From contig JAUNKV010000017.1 of NCBI GenBank assembly GCA_030532575.1, positions 1-57,583 on the forward strand: DNA of 57,583 nt, in the 5' to 3' direction. The position numbers were made by a program, and so were the translations under genes. The notes under the pieces are model-generated. The model was not told the DNA's origin, searched no databases, and was given only the letters and a program-made list of their open reading frames with translations. Shown piece after piece: positions 29,381 to 38,201 of this stretch (position 1 is its first letter; each line of letters opens with the position of its first letter). Source of the DNA: Propionibacteriaceae bacterium. Its GTDB lineage: Bacteria > Actinomycetota > Actinomycetes > Propionibacteriales > Propionibacteriaceae.

Positions 29381-31117
29381 TCAGAGACCGAGCTCCCCGG
29401 CGAAGTCCCCGCCCTCGAGGCGGGTCTTGACCAGCTGCAGGAAGCGGGCCGCATCCGCACCGTCGATGACCCGGTGGTCGTAGCTCAACGACAGGTACAT
29501 CATGTCGCGGATGGCGATGGTGTCACCGCCGTAGGGGTCGCTGACGACGACGGGCCGCTTCACCAGCGCACCGGTGCCGAGGATGGCCACCTGCGGCAGG
29601 TTGATGATCGGGGTGTCGAACAGGGTCCCGGCGGAGCCGTAGTTGGTGATGGTGAAGGTGCCGCCACCGAGCTCATCCGGCCCGACCTGACCGGAGCGGG
29701 TGCGGGCCGCGAGGTCACCGATGCGCTTGGCCAGGCCCGCCAGGTTGAGGTCACCGGCGCCATGGATCACCGGCACCATCAGCCCCTTCTCGGTGTCCAC
29801 CGCGATGCCGATGTTCTCCTGGGCCGCGTAGGTCAGGGTCCCGGCCTCGAAGTCCGCCGTCGAGTTGACGATGGGCATGGCCTTGAGGGCCTCGATGGTG
29901 GCCTTGGTGATGAAGGGCAGGTAGGACAGGGACGCGCCCTCACGCTTCTTGAAGTCGTCCTTCGCGACGGCCCGCAGCCGGGAGATCGCGGTGAGGTCGA
30001 CCTCGACGGTGGCGGTGAGCTGGGCTGCGACCTGCAGCGACTGCACCATGCGCTCAGCGATGACCTTGCGCATCCGGGACAGCTTCTGGGTGGTGCCGCG
30101 CAGCGCCAGGGCCTCGGGGGAGGCGACCGGTGCGGGGGCGGCTGCCGGGACCGACGGTGCGGCCACGGGGGCGGCGGGGGTCGGGGCAGCGGCGGCCTGC
30201 TTGGCGGCCTCGGCCGCATCGAGGATGTCCTGCTTGCGGATGCGTCCCCCCACCCCGGTGCCCTGCACCGCGGCGAGGTCGACCCCATGCTGGGCGGCGA
30301 GCTTGCGCACCAGCGGGGTGACGTAGATGTCGTCCTTGGTGGCGCGACGCGCGGCCACCGCGTCAGCAGCCTGCGTGGACTGCTCCGCCGGGGCGGCGTG
30401 CGTGGGCTGCGGGGCCACGGGAGCCGGGGCGGCAGGTGCGGGGGCAGCCGGAGCCTGGGCGGGGGCCTCGGCCTGGGGAGCGGCTGGGGTTGGTGCGGGG
30501 GAGGCCGGGGCCTCGGCGGCACCGTCGCCGATCAGGGCCAGGACCGCGCCGACGGCCGCCACCTCGTCCTCGGCCACCTTGATCTCCAGCAGGGTTCCGG
30601 CGACCGGGGAGGGAATCTCGGTGTCCACCTTGTCGGTGGAGACCTCCAGCAGCGGCTCATCGGCCTCGACGACATCGCCCACGGCCTTCAGCCAGCGGGA
30701 GACGGTGCCCTCGGTGACGGACTCACCGAGCACCGGGAGGGTGACCTCGGTGGCGGAACCGGAGGCGGCAGGGGCGGCGGGGGCGGCCGCGGCAGGGGTC
30801 TCGGCCGTCGGCTCAGGAGTGGGCTCCGGCGCGGCCTCGGGGGCCGGGGTGCTCTCGGGCGCAGCCGGGGCGCTCTGATCGGACTCCCCGATGACCGCGA
30901 GAACGGCACCCACGGCCGCCACGTCGTCCTCGTTGAACCTGATCTCCAGCAGGGTTCCGGCGACCGGGGAGGGAATCTCGGTGTCCACCTTGTCGGTGGA
31001 GACCTCCAGCAGCGGCTCATCGACCTCGACGGTGTCTCCCACGGCCTTCAGCCAGCGGGAGATGGTGCCTTCGGTGACCGACTCCCCCAGTACCGGGAGT
31101 GTGACTTCGGTGGACAT
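29381..31117 (-). CDS. sucB: 2-oxoacid dehydrogenase E2 (dihydrolipoamide succinyltransferase), two lipoyl domains
   Basis: 578 residues. Two lipoyl domains with the modified Lys in [12 protein letters not shown] at about residues 43 and 163, Ala/Pro-rich linkers, a peripheral-subunit-binding domain (about 250-300: [34 protein letters not shown]), and the catalytic acyltransferase domain ending [17 protein letters not shown] with the active His. It carries the acyl group in 2-oxoglutarate (or a related 2-oxoacid) dehydrogenase. The lipoyl domains share an identical 82-bp DNA tract. E1 and E3 genes are not in the window; succinyltransferase is favoured by the actinobacterial SucB architecture, but acetyltransferase activity cannot be excluded. 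Confidence 0.92.
   Translation of the reverse strand: MSTEVTLPVLGESVTEGTISRWLKAVGDTVEVDEPLLEVSTDKVDTEIPSPVAGTLLEIRFNEDDVAAVGAVLAVIGESDQSAPAAPESTPAPEAAPEPTPEPTAETPAAAAPAAPAASGSATEVTLPVLGESVTEGTVSRWLKAVGDVVEADEPLLEVSTDKVDTEIPSPVAGTLLEIKVAEDEVAAVGAVLALIGDGAAEAPASPAPTPAAPQAEAPAQAPAAPAPAAPAPVAPQPTHAAPAEQSTQAADAVAARRATKDDIYVTPLVRKLAAQHGVDLAAVQGTGVGGRIRKQDILDAAEAAKQAAAAPTPAAPVAAPSVPAAAPAPVASPEALALRGTTQKLSRMRKVIAERMVQSLQVAAQLTATVEVDLTAISRLRAVAKDDFKKREGASLSYLPFITKATIEALKAMPIVNSTADFEAGTLTYAAQENIGIAVDTEKGLMVPVIHGAGDLNLAGLAKRIGDLAARTRSGQVGPDELGGGTFTITNYGSAGTLFDTPIINLPQVAILGTGALVKRPVVVSDPYGGDTIAIRDMMYLSLSYDHRVIDGADAARFLQLVKTRLEGGDFAGELGL
30581..30662 (-). repeat. 82-bp exact repeat, copy in second lipoyl domain
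   Basis: Identical base for base to 30941-31022, offset 360 bases (120 codons). Flanks carry many synonymous differences, so the identity looks recent. Encodes the lipoyl-lysine hairpin. Confidence 0.95.
30941..31022 (-). repeat. 82-bp exact repeat, copy in first lipoyl domain
   Basis: Partner of 30581-30662, in the same orientation within sucB. Direct repeats this size could allow gain or loss of a lipoyl domain by recombination. Confidence 0.95.
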
Positions 31118-31246
31118 GTGAACTTGGGCTCCTTCGCGTCTCGCGCATCGCTACGGTTCCAAGCCTATCCCGGTTTCGCCGTCATCGCCGCATACCGGAC
31201 GACCCGGTGTTGAGGAAGAGGTGGTCGGGTTGGGCATAATTGCGGC

Positions 31247-31567
31247 GTGGGTTGGTTCTCGAAGCGTAAGGTCGCCGCCCGGGTGGCCAAGGAAAACAAG
31301 GACATCTCGGATGTCCTGCTCGATCATCTGGACGGCTTCGTGACCAGCAGGCGGGGTGTCGAGGCATGGATCGAGCAGCCGACCAGCTTCAACAAGCCGT
31401 CGATCCTGCTGGTCGCGGCCGACGGTGAATCCACCCGCCGCGCCATCCCCTCCATCCCGTTCGGCTACGACTTCGCCTCCCGCCACGACATCCCGGCCTA
31501 CGACGCCGGGGTGGTGCCGTACCCGCAACGCATGCGCGAGTACGGCATCCGCAACAAGAAGCGCTGA
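31247..31567 (+). CDS. Conserved small actinobacterial protein of unknown function
   Basis: 106 residues from GTG 31247; CATAAT at 31235-31240 lies 6 bases before it, suggesting a leaderless message. Basic N-terminus (WFSKRKVAARVAKENKDI), a centre with ILLVAADGESTRRAIPSIPF, and a conserved-looking C-terminus (HDIPAYDAGVVPYPQRMREY). No membrane helix, no catalytic signature. In actinobacteria a protein like this is often found beside pepA or sucB, as here, and is sometimes labelled an oxidoreductase without evidence. Convergent with pepA, 14 bases apart. Confidence 0.75.
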   Translation: MGWFSKRKVAARVAKENKDISDVLLDHLDGFVTSRRGVEAWIEQPTSFNKPSILLVAADGESTRRAIPSIPFGYDFASRHDIPAYDAGVVPYPQRMREYGIRNKKR

Positions 31568-31581
31568 GCCCCAGCCAGTCC

Positions 31582-33075
31582 TCAGCCCGCGAGGTTCTTC
31601 GCCAGGGCGACCAGGGTGCGCACCGCGACCCCGGTGCCACCCTTCGGGGTGCAGCCCCACGGGGCGTCCTCATTGAAGGCTGGCCCCGCGATGTCCAGGT
31701 GGGCCCACGGGGTCTCACCCACGAAGTGCTGCAGGAACGCGGCTGCAGTCAGTGCTCCGCCCCAGCGGCCCTTGCCGGTGGAGCGCAGGTCGGCGACGTC
31801 CGAGGAGAGCTGTTCGCGCAGGTCGTCGGTGATGGGGAGCTGCCAGAAGGCCTCACCAGCGGCCTCGGCGGCATCCAGCAGCTGGTCCGCTGTCGCATCG
31901 TCGCTGGCCATGAGTCCGGAGGTGCGGGTGCCGAGCGCAACCATGCAGGCCCCGGTCAAGGTGGCGACGTCGACGATGAGGTCGGGCCCATCCGTCAAGG
32001 CGCGGCCCAGCGCGTCGGCCATCACGAGGCGCCCTTCGGCGTCGGTGTTGCCGTTCTCCACCGTGGTGCCGTCGAACATCGTCAGCACGTCGGAGGAGCG
32101 GTAGGCGCTGCCGGAGGGCAGGTTCTCCGCCATCGCGGCATAGGTGGTGACCGCGATGGGCAGGCCCAGCTCGGCGATGGCCCAGGTCGCGGCGATGACG
32201 GCGGCGGCCCCGGACATGTCGCAGGTCATGGTGGCCATCTGTCCGGCAGGTTTGATGTCGAGACCGCCGGAGTCGAAGGTGATGCCCTTGCCCACCAGGG
32301 CCAGGTGGAACTTCGCGTCCTTCGGGGCCCAGGCCAGACGCAGCAGTCGGGGTGCACGCGATGATCCACCACCGACGGCGAGCAGACCGCCGTAGCCGCC
32401 CTTGGCCAGGGCCTTCTCGTCCAGGATCTCCACCTGGACCCTCTGGCCCGCCACGAGTTCCTTCCCGGCCTCGGCGAAGGTGGCGGGGAACAGCAGGTTC
32501 GGCGGGGTGTTGACCCAGTCGCGGGCCCGGGCGACGGCCGCAGCCACCGTCTGGGCCGCTTTCGCGGCCTCCGCGACGGCAGCCTGACCGATGACGAGCT
32601 CCACCTCGGCCACGGGCAGTGGGGAGTCGTCCTTGGTCACGCGGGGCCGCCGGTAAGCACCCAGCAGTGCACCTTCGGCGGCGGCCTGACCGAGTTCTGG
32701 GTCGCCCAGCTCCAGGCTGAGTGTCACCTTCCAGCCCTCGGCGCCGTCGATGCCCGTGATGCTCCGCAGCGCGGCCCCGGTGGCGTGACGCAGCGCAGCT
32801 GGGGTGACATCCGCCTCACCCAGACCCACCACGACGATGCGCTGATCGTTCAGGGCAGGTAGCAGGGCGACGGTGCCGAGTGTGCTCCTGGCTCCCAGAG
32901 CGGTGGCAGTGGTGGGCAGGTTCTGCGGGAAGGCATCGTTCCAGGCCCGGGACAGGTCGGGCCAGACACCTACCAGGGTCGGCTCCTCCCCGATGCTGGT
33001 CAGGCCGAGGACCAGGACCTCAGCGTCGGTCGATGGGGTGTTCGCAGTGCTCAGTGTGGGAATGCTGACGGTCAT
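31582..33075 (-). CDS. pepA: Leucyl aminopeptidase (M17)
   Basis: 497 residues. Zinc-dependent removal of N-terminal residues in the cytoplasm. The catalytic domain holds VGKGITFDSGGLDIKPAG, DMSGAAAVIAA and the signature NTDAEGRLVMADAL (metal-binding Asp and Glu, catalytic Arg), with VATLTGACMVALG after it. The N-terminal macro-like domain is about 1-160. TAGGCT (complement at 33082-33087) ends 6 bases before the ATG. Confidence 0.96.
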   Translation of the reverse strand: MTVSIPTLSTANTPSTDAEVLVLGLTSIGEEPTLVGVWPDLSRAWNDAFPQNLPTTATALGARSTLGTVALLPALNDQRIVVVGLGEADVTPAALRHATGAALRSITGIDGAEGWKVTLSLELGDPELGQAAAEGALLGAYRRPRVTKDDSPLPVAEVELVIGQAAVAEAAKAAQTVAAAVARARDWVNTPPNLLFPATFAEAGKELVAGQRVQVEILDEKALAKGGYGGLLAVGGGSSRAPRLLRLAWAPKDAKFHLALVGKGITFDSGGLDIKPAGQMATMTCDMSGAAAVIAATWAIAELGLPIAVTTYAAMAENLPSGSAYRSSDVLTMFDGTTVENGNTDAEGRLVMADALGRALTDGPDLIVDVATLTGACMVALGTRTSGLMASDDATADQLLDAAEAAGEAFWQLPITDDLREQLSSDVADLRSTGKGRWGGALTAAAFLQHFVGETPWAHLDIAGPAFNEDAPWGCTPKGGTGVAVRTLVALAKNLAG

Positions 33076-33183
33076 TCCGCCAGCCTAGAGGGTGCCCGGA
33101 TGGAGGTGCACGTGTGAACACGAACTGGCGGGCTGCTTGCACAAGCTGACCTGAACACATGCCATCTTGCTTGAGAATGCAGC

Positions 33184-33990
33184 TCAGAGATCATGGCCTC
33201 GACGGCGGGCGGCATGGTGGGCCGGAGTGGTCCCGAAGGTGCTGCGGTAGGCCTTGATGAAACCCGTTGCGGTGGCGTAGCCGACGGCGGCAGCGACGTC
33301 CTGGACGCTCCATCCTTCGCTCAGGAGCCTGGCAGCATGATAGGTCCTGGCGCGGGTGCGCCACTTGGTGAATGTGGTCCCGGTGTCGGTGATGAAGGAA
33401 CGCAACAGAGTGCGAGAACTGACGCCGACCTGCTCGGCCCAGTCCTCAAGAGCGTGAGGCGCGGCAGGGTCGGCCAGGAGTTGCTCGGCCACGAGGCGGG
33501 CCGCTGGATGGTTCGGCAACGCCAGCACATCATGGTTCTCGGGGCTGTGCTCCAGGAGATCGCGCAGCAGGGCGAGTGACAGCTGCTTCCTGGCGGAGGA
33601 ACGATCCTCAGTGCACAGGTGGCGGATCAGCGCACCTGCCAGGTCGCCCACCTGCAGAGACAGCGGTCTGGACCAGCGTTGCCCGTGCGGACGCAGGGAC
33701 GGCGCCAAGTACAGGTTGAACAGCACGTCGGCGCCATCGTTCCACATCTCGTGTTCGGTGTGTGCGGGAATCCAAACCAGGTGATGTTGCGTGACGCGCC
33801 ACCAGGCATCCACCACGCGCAGTGACAGGCCGCCGCGCTGGGGCCATGTGAGCTGGTCCACGGTGTGGTAGTGGTTGGCGAAATGACTGCCGATGTCGAC
33901 CAAGGTGCGCTCAGCGCTCAGAAATTGTGCTGTCGTGCGGGGCGAACCCACGTCGTCGAGTACGGCATCGTAGGCGGAGAAATCTTCCAT
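33184..33990 (-). CDS. AraC-family regulator
   Basis: 268 residues. An N-terminal cupin-like sensing domain (FANHYHTVDQLTWPQRGGLS, LVWIPAHTEHEMWNDGADV) and a C-terminal pair of helix-turn-helix motifs (LEDWAEQVGVSSRTLLRSF; WSVQDVAAAVGYATATGFIK, then AYRSTFGTTPAHH). Divergent from an iron-siderophore import operon, 113 bases between starts. By analogy with AraC regulators such as YbtA and AlcR, which sense a siderophore, it probably activates that operon; this is inferred from position. Start at ATG 33990. Confidence 0.88.
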   Translation of the reverse strand: MEDFSAYDAVLDDVGSPRTTAQFLSAERTLVDIGSHFANHYHTVDQLTWPQRGGLSLRVVDAWWRVTQHHLVWIPAHTEHEMWNDGADVLFNLYLAPSLRPHGQRWSRPLSLQVGDLAGALIRHLCTEDRSSARKQLSLALLRDLLEHSPENHDVLALPNHPAARLVAEQLLADPAAPHALEDWAEQVGVSSRTLLRSFITDTGTTFTKWRTRARTYHAARLLSEGWSVQDVAAAVGYATATGFIKAYRSTFGTTPAHHAARRRGHDL

Positions 33991-34052
33991 TTCAGATGTG
34001 ACCCTCTGGCTTTTGGACGATTCGTGTCTGATCCAGATGATAGCCGGAATGA

Positions 34053-34071
34053 TTAGGGATGCCTAACCTGA
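34053..34071 (+). promoter_or_regulatory. DtxR/IdeR-like iron box
   Basis: TTAGGGATGCCTAACCTGA agrees at 15 of 19 positions with the DtxR consensus (TTAGGTTAGCCTAACCTAA). It lies in front of the siderophore-binding lipoprotein gene, just after a possible promoter (TTGGAC at 34013-34018). Iron-bound DtxR here would shut off uptake. Confidence 0.7.
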
Positions 34072-34103
34072 AGTTCCGCAAGAACTTTGAGGAAGGAAGG
34101 ACG

Positions 34104-35123
34104 ATGTCGTTTACCCTGCGCAGACTGGTTCTGCTCCTGGTCGTGGTGTGCACCATGGCCTCCTGCTCCGGCCCGACGCCGTCGGACCCGCAGTCCGAAT
34201 CCACCAGCGCCCACCAGTCGGTGACCATCACCCATGTCTTCGGAGAGACCACCATCACGAAACGTCCCCAACGTGTGGTGACCTTGGGCTGGTACTCCCA
34301 GGACGTCGTGGCGGCACTCGGCGTGGTGCCGGTCGGGGTGGAGGACTTCACCTGGGGAACCGTCAAGGAGTACCTGCCCTGGTTCAAGGACAAGGTGAGC
34401 GAACTCGGCGGCGAGTTGCCTGAGCTCCTACGTCACAACGATGCCGGTGACTACGACTACGAGCAGATCCTGGCCCTCGAGCCCGATGTCATCCTGGCCC
34501 TGCACTCCGGGATCAGCGAGACCGAGTATCAGCGGCTCACCGAGATCGCTCCCACCATCGCCTACACCGGAATTCCCTGGACCTCGAAGCGGGAACAACT
34601 CACCCTCGACATCGGACGAGTGCTGGGGGAGGAGCAGCAGGCACAGCAACTGCTCGATGACTCAGAGGTCGCCATCGCCGAGGCCGCGAAACAGCACCCG
34701 GAATTCAAGGATGTGGTGTTCACCTACGGATGGAACCTGCCTGAGGGAGCGACGCAGTTCGATCTCTATCTGCAGGCCGATCCCCGGGTACAGCTGCTGG
34801 AAGACCTCGGCTTCGTCAGTTCTCCTGCAGTGGTCCAGGCGGCCGCGGGGGCGGAGGAGTTCGTGACCTCGTTCAGCCTGGAGGAGTTGGGACAGGTGGA
34901 ATCGCAGTTCCACGTCGGATGGGGTGATGTGCCGGAGGACATCACCCGCACCCTTGGGAATCCCCTGGTGTCGCGATGGACCCCCATCAGCTCGGGCTCC
35001 TACTTCTTCTTCGTCGAGGACCACTCGTTGGCCTGGGCGTCGACCGCGCCCAGTGTGTTGTCGATCCCTGCAACGGTGGGTTCGCTGGCAGACCAGCTGG
35101 CCACCGGCTACAAGAAGCGGTGA
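34104..35123 (+). CDS. Iron-siderophore substrate-binding lipoprotein (FecB/FepB type)
   Basis: 339 residues. Lipoprotein signal LVLLLVVVCTMASCSG, with the lipobox Cys near residue 21. The periplasmic-binding (class III) fold shows ITHVFGETTITKRPQRVVTL, LALEPDVILALHSG and the C-terminal GNPLVSRWTPIS. ATG 34104 is preceded by GAGGAAGGAAGG; an in-frame ATG at 34059 falls inside the iron box. Its stop overlaps the first permease gene (GTGA). It would catch ferric siderophore outside the membrane. Specific siderophore unknown. Confidence 0.92.
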   Translation: MSFTLRRLVLLLVVVCTMASCSGPTPSDPQSESTSAHQSVTITHVFGETTITKRPQRVVTLGWYSQDVVAALGVVPVGVEDFTWGTVKEYLPWFKDKVSELGGELPELLRHNDAGDYDYEQILALEPDVILALHSGISETEYQRLTEIAPTIAYTGIPWTSKREQLTLDIGRVLGEEQQAQQLLDDSEVAIAEAAKQHPEFKDVVFTYGWNLPEGATQFDLYLQADPRVQLLEDLGFVSSPAVVQAAAGAEEFVTSFSLEELGQVESQFHVGWGDVPEDITRTLGNPLVSRWTPISSGSYFFFVEDHSLAWASTAPSVLSIPATVGSLADQLATGYKKR

Positions 35124-36103
35124 GAACGGGAGGGTTCCTACTGGCCGGTGTCTGCCTCGTAACGGCCTGTGCGCTGAGTCTCGGAGTCGGGGCGCACCCC
35201 ACGCCACCCGGAGTGCTGCTGGAGGTCCTGACCACCCAAGGGGACTCCGATGCCCACGCGATAGTGAGAGAACGGGTCCCCCGGACCCTGCTGGGGCTGT
35301 TCGTCGGTTGTTCGCTCGGAGGCTGCGGAGCCCTGATACAGGCCTACACCCGAAATCCCCTGGCTGATCCGGGACTGCTCGGGGTCAACGCAGGCGCCAC
35401 CTTCGCCATCACCATGGGTGCCGGGTTCCTCGGACTGCGGGCGCCCCATCAGTACGTGTGGCTGGCCCTGGGCGGTGCCCTGGCGACGACGGTGCTGGTC
35501 TACGTGATAGGACGCAGTGGTCGAGACGGTGCCACTCCGGTCAGGTTGGTGCTGACCGGAGTGGCCATCGAGGCCGTCCTGGTCGGCCTCAGCTCCTTCA
35601 TCATCCTCAAGAACCTGGCCATTTTCCAGGCTCTGCGGTTCTGGGGGGTCGGGAGTCTCGGAGGTCGGGACCCGGCCGTGTTGACCGCTGTCCTCCCCGT
35701 TGTCGCGGTGGGGTTGGGTCTGGCCGTGCCAGCCGCCACGATGCTCAACGCCACAGCACTGGGGGACGACCTGGGGCGTGGACTGGGTGTACGCCTGCCA
35801 GTGAGCCGGGGACTCGCCGTCGCCGGGGTGACCCTGCTCGGGGGTGGGGCCGTTGCCATGGCAGGCTCAATCGGTTTCGTCGGGCTCATGGTGCCCCACG
35901 TGGTCCGATGGTTCACCGGGCCTGATCAACGACTGGTGCTGTTCGGCTCCATCCTGGCCGCGCCGACCCTGCTGCTCGGGGCTGATGTGCTCGGACGTGT
36001 CGTGCTTCCCAACGGGGAACTTCCCGTCGGGATCGCAACCGCCGTCGTGGGGGCGCCGGTGCTCATCGTCCTGGCTCGTCGTCAGAAGGTGGGTGCGCTG
36101 TGA
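35120..36103 (+). CDS. FecCD-family siderophore permease, first subunit
   Basis: 327 residues from GTG 35120, coupled to the binding protein. FecCD marks: RVPRTLLGLFVGCSLGGCGA, QAYTRNPLADPGLLGVNAGA, MAGSIGFVGLMVPHVVRWF. About eight to nine membrane helices. It pairs with the next gene as the two halves of the import channel. Slightly short at the N-terminus, but with a complete first helix (LLAGVCLVTACALSLGVG). Confidence 0.92.
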   Translation: MRTGGFLLAGVCLVTACALSLGVGAHPTPPGVLLEVLTTQGDSDAHAIVRERVPRTLLGLFVGCSLGGCGALIQAYTRNPLADPGLLGVNAGATFAITMGAGFLGLRAPHQYVWLALGGALATTVLVYVIGRSGRDGATPVRLVLTGVAIEAVLVGLSSFIILKNLAIFQALRFWGVGSLGGRDPAVLTAVLPVVAVGLGLAVPAATMLNATALGDDLGRGLGVRLPVSRGLAVAGVTLLGGGAVAMAGSIGFVGLMVPHVVRWFTGPDQRLVLFGSILAAPTLLLGADVLGRVVLPNGELPVGIATAVVGAPVLIVLARRQKVGAL

Positions 36104-37119
36104 ACCACAAGGATGATGCGATCACCCTGCAGCGTCTCCGCATGGGATGGATTCGTGGGGCGCGACTGACCGGGACGGTACTGCTGATCCTGGCGGTGAT
36201 GCTTGTCGCACTGGGCATCCTTCTCGGCACTCATCCGGTGTCCCTGTCACAGTTCTGGGACGCGCTTCTTGGTCGCGCCCGCCCCGCTGTGCAGCGGCTG
36301 CTGTGGGAATGGCGACTGCCAAGGGTGCTGTTCGCTTTGGTCTCCGGACTGGCCTTGGCAGTCAGCGGCGCGATCTTCCAATCCTTGACCCGTAACCCCC
36401 TCGGAAGTCCGGATGTCATCGGTTTCAACACTGGGGCATTCACCGGAACCCTGTTTGTCACCCTGGTGCTGGGCAGTCCGTCCTATCTGCTGTTGGTGAC
36501 GGGAGCCCTTGCAGGTGGGGTGGGAACCGCGGTCCTGGTGTATCTGCTGGCGTGGCGTCGCGGGGTCCAGGGGTTTCGTCTGGTCGTCGTCGGTATCGGT
36601 ACCGCGGCCTTCTTCACAGGGGTCAACAACTACCTGCTCATCCGAACTGGTGCCCAACGGGCACAGGAGGCAGCCTCCTGGGGGTTCGGGTCGTTCAGCT
36701 CACTTGGATTCGGCCAGTTCTGGCCCTTCAGCGCCTGCATCACGGTACTGCTGGTCGGGGTTGCCTGCTGGAGCACGAAATTCCGGCAGCTCGAGCTTGG
36801 CGACGATGCGGCTGCCGCCCTGGGGATTCGGGTGGAACGGGTGCGTCTCGTGATGGTGCTGCTCGGAATAGGACTCACAGCGGCAGTGACGGCGGCAGCC
36901 GGACCCATCGCCTTCGTCGCCCTCGTCGCACCTCAGATAGCCCGTAGGTTGGTGCCACAGCGAGGCCCTCATCTGCCGATCGTCGCCCTGACCGGAGCGG
37001 TGCTGTTGCTTGCGGCTGATTTCGTCGGGCAACGCCTCGACAGCAGTGTTGGCCTGGTCACCACCATCCTCGGCGGCGGCTACTTCCTGTGGCTCATCAT
37101 GGGACGAGGCAGGGGTTGA
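36100..37119 (+). CDS. FecCD-family siderophore permease, second subunit
   Basis: 339 residues from GTG 36100, overlapping the first permease stop (GTGA). FecCD marks: WRLPRVLFALVSGLALAVSG, FQSLTRNPLGSPDVIGFN, AAGPIAFVALVAPQIARRL. Complete membrane topology. The operon stops here: no FecE-type ATPase gene follows, and a gene on the other strand begins 4 bases later. The pump must borrow an ATPase from elsewhere or be non-functional. Confidence 0.93.
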   Translation: MNHKDDAITLQRLRMGWIRGARLTGTVLLILAVMLVALGILLGTHPVSLSQFWDALLGRARPAVQRLLWEWRLPRVLFALVSGLALAVSGAIFQSLTRNPLGSPDVIGFNTGAFTGTLFVTLVLGSPSYLLLVTGALAGGVGTAVLVYLLAWRRGVQGFRLVVVGIGTAAFFTGVNNYLLIRTGAQRAQEAASWGFGSFSSLGFGQFWPFSACITVLLVGVACWSTKFRQLELGDDAAAALGIRVERVRLVMVLLGIGLTAAVTAAAGPIAFVALVAPQIARRLVPQRGPHLPIVALTGAVLLLAADFVGQRLDSSVGLVTTILGGGYFLWLIMGRGRG

Positions 37120-37123
37120 CGGC

Positions 37124-37330
37124 TCAGCCCTCCAAGGACATGGGAGGAACGACCTCGTGGTCGTCCTCCCACAGGCTCACCTCCGCCACGCCCGCATCCA
37201 GCAGGTCGCTCCAGTACAGGCCGAGCCACTGTTCCGCCTCGTCCCGGGAGTCGAAGGTGGGCAGCAGATCGGCGCTGGCCAGGTCCGCCACGTCGTGGGT
37301 GCCACGGACCGGCCGCCACGTCAGGCTCAT
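37124..37330 (-). CDS. Small acidic conserved protein
   Basis: 68 residues, soluble and acidic. It reads LTWRPVRGTHDVADLASADL, then FDSRDEAEQWLGLYWSDLLD and AGVAEVSLWEDDHEVV. The SRDEAEQWL..YW..L...G...V.L.E pattern is like small actinobacterial proteins found beside DUF3043 genes; function not known. ATG 37330 overlaps the stop of the DUF3043 gene (ATGA), so the two are coupled. Confidence 0.72.
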   Translation of the reverse strand: MSLTWRPVRGTHDVADLASADLLPTFDSRDEAEQWLGLYWSDLLDAGVAEVSLWEDDHEVVPPMSLEG

Positions 37331-38010
37331 ATCGCATCCCCCCGGTTGATGCGCGGCCCGGGGCGGCGGAACCGGCGGATCATCAGGGAGCGGTTGAACA
37401 TGTACATCATCAGGCCGCGCGTGTTGGCGTTCGGGACACGCTGGGCAAGCACCTTCTTGAAGCCTCGCCACATCACCCAGGTGTTGATGAGGCTGCAGAA
37501 CAGCAGCACCCACAGCACCACCGAGACACTGAACGACATCACAGGGTCGGTGATGGTGAAGATCATGACCGCCATCGCCAGGATCATCACCGGCATCATG
37601 AACTCGGTGATGGTCCAGCGAGTGTCCACGTAGTCGCGGGCCAGGACCCGTTCGGGAGAGGCCTCCACCTTGTCCCAGGCCTCCAGGCGGGCCTTCGCGC
37701 GGGCTTCCCGGTCCGCCTTGCGCTGCTCGGCTGGGCTGAGGTTCGGGTGGAGCCGCTCCATCCGGGCCGCCTCAGCCTGCTTGCGGGTCATTGTCGGCTC
37801 GGACTTGCGCACCGGTTGGCGACGCTTGACCTTCGTCCGCGACGCCGAGGTCGTCTCGCCCTGATCGATCTGCTCGACCCCGGCGCCGCTGGGGGCATCC
37901 TTCTGCTTCGCGGGGCGCTGCGGCTTGTCATCGGGTACGAGGCGGGTGCGTTTGGACGGGCTCTCCTGCCCAGTGGTGGTCTTGCGCTCATAGGGGCGGA
38001 ACAGTCCCAC
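37327..38010 (-). CDS. DUF3043 membrane protein
   Basis: 227 residues from GTG 38010. A long basic, disordered N-terminal half (VGLFRPYERKTTTG, MTRKQAEAARMERLHPNLSP, ARAKARLEAWDK) then two membrane helices (TEFMMPVMILAMAVMIFTI; FSVSVVLWVLLFCSLINTWV) and a basic C-terminus (MFNRSLMIRRFRRPGPRI). The ARDYVDTRW motif before the first helix is typical of DUF3043. Function unknown. Divergent from pspA, 191 bases apart, and coupled to a small acidic protein. Confidence 0.85.
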   Translation of the reverse strand: MGLFRPYERKTTTGQESPSKRTRLVPDDKPQRPAKQKDAPSGAGVEQIDQGETTSASRTKVKRRQPVRKSEPTMTRKQAEAARMERLHPNLSPAEQRKADREARAKARLEAWDKVEASPERVLARDYVDTRWTITEFMMPVMILAMAVMIFTITDPVMSFSVSVVLWVLLFCSLINTWVMWRGFKKVLAQRVPNANTRGLMMYMFNRSLMIRRFRRPGPRINRGDAI

Positions 38011-38201
38011 GGATTCTGCCTTCGGGGTCGATCTTCCAGGTGTCGGTGTCAGTGTAGATGAGACGTCACGGTGCTGGTGCACCCGTGGCGGACCGCAGGC
38101 AGATGCGCATCGGGGGAGACTTTCAGGGAATCACCGGACCCGCGTCGCCCCGAAGAGGGGTACGGTTGTCACTGCATCACCACGACTGCGGAAGGACCCC
38201 C

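Noticed and set aside
29378-31213. Long Gly/Arg-rich frame opposite sucB
   Set aside because: It mirrors the Ala/Pro-rich sucB linkers and has no homology pattern of its own.
34059-34103. ATG 34059 as start of the siderophore-binding lipoprotein
   Set aside because: It lies within the iron box and would put 15 polar residues before the lipoprotein signal; ATG 34104 has a strong ribosome binding site.
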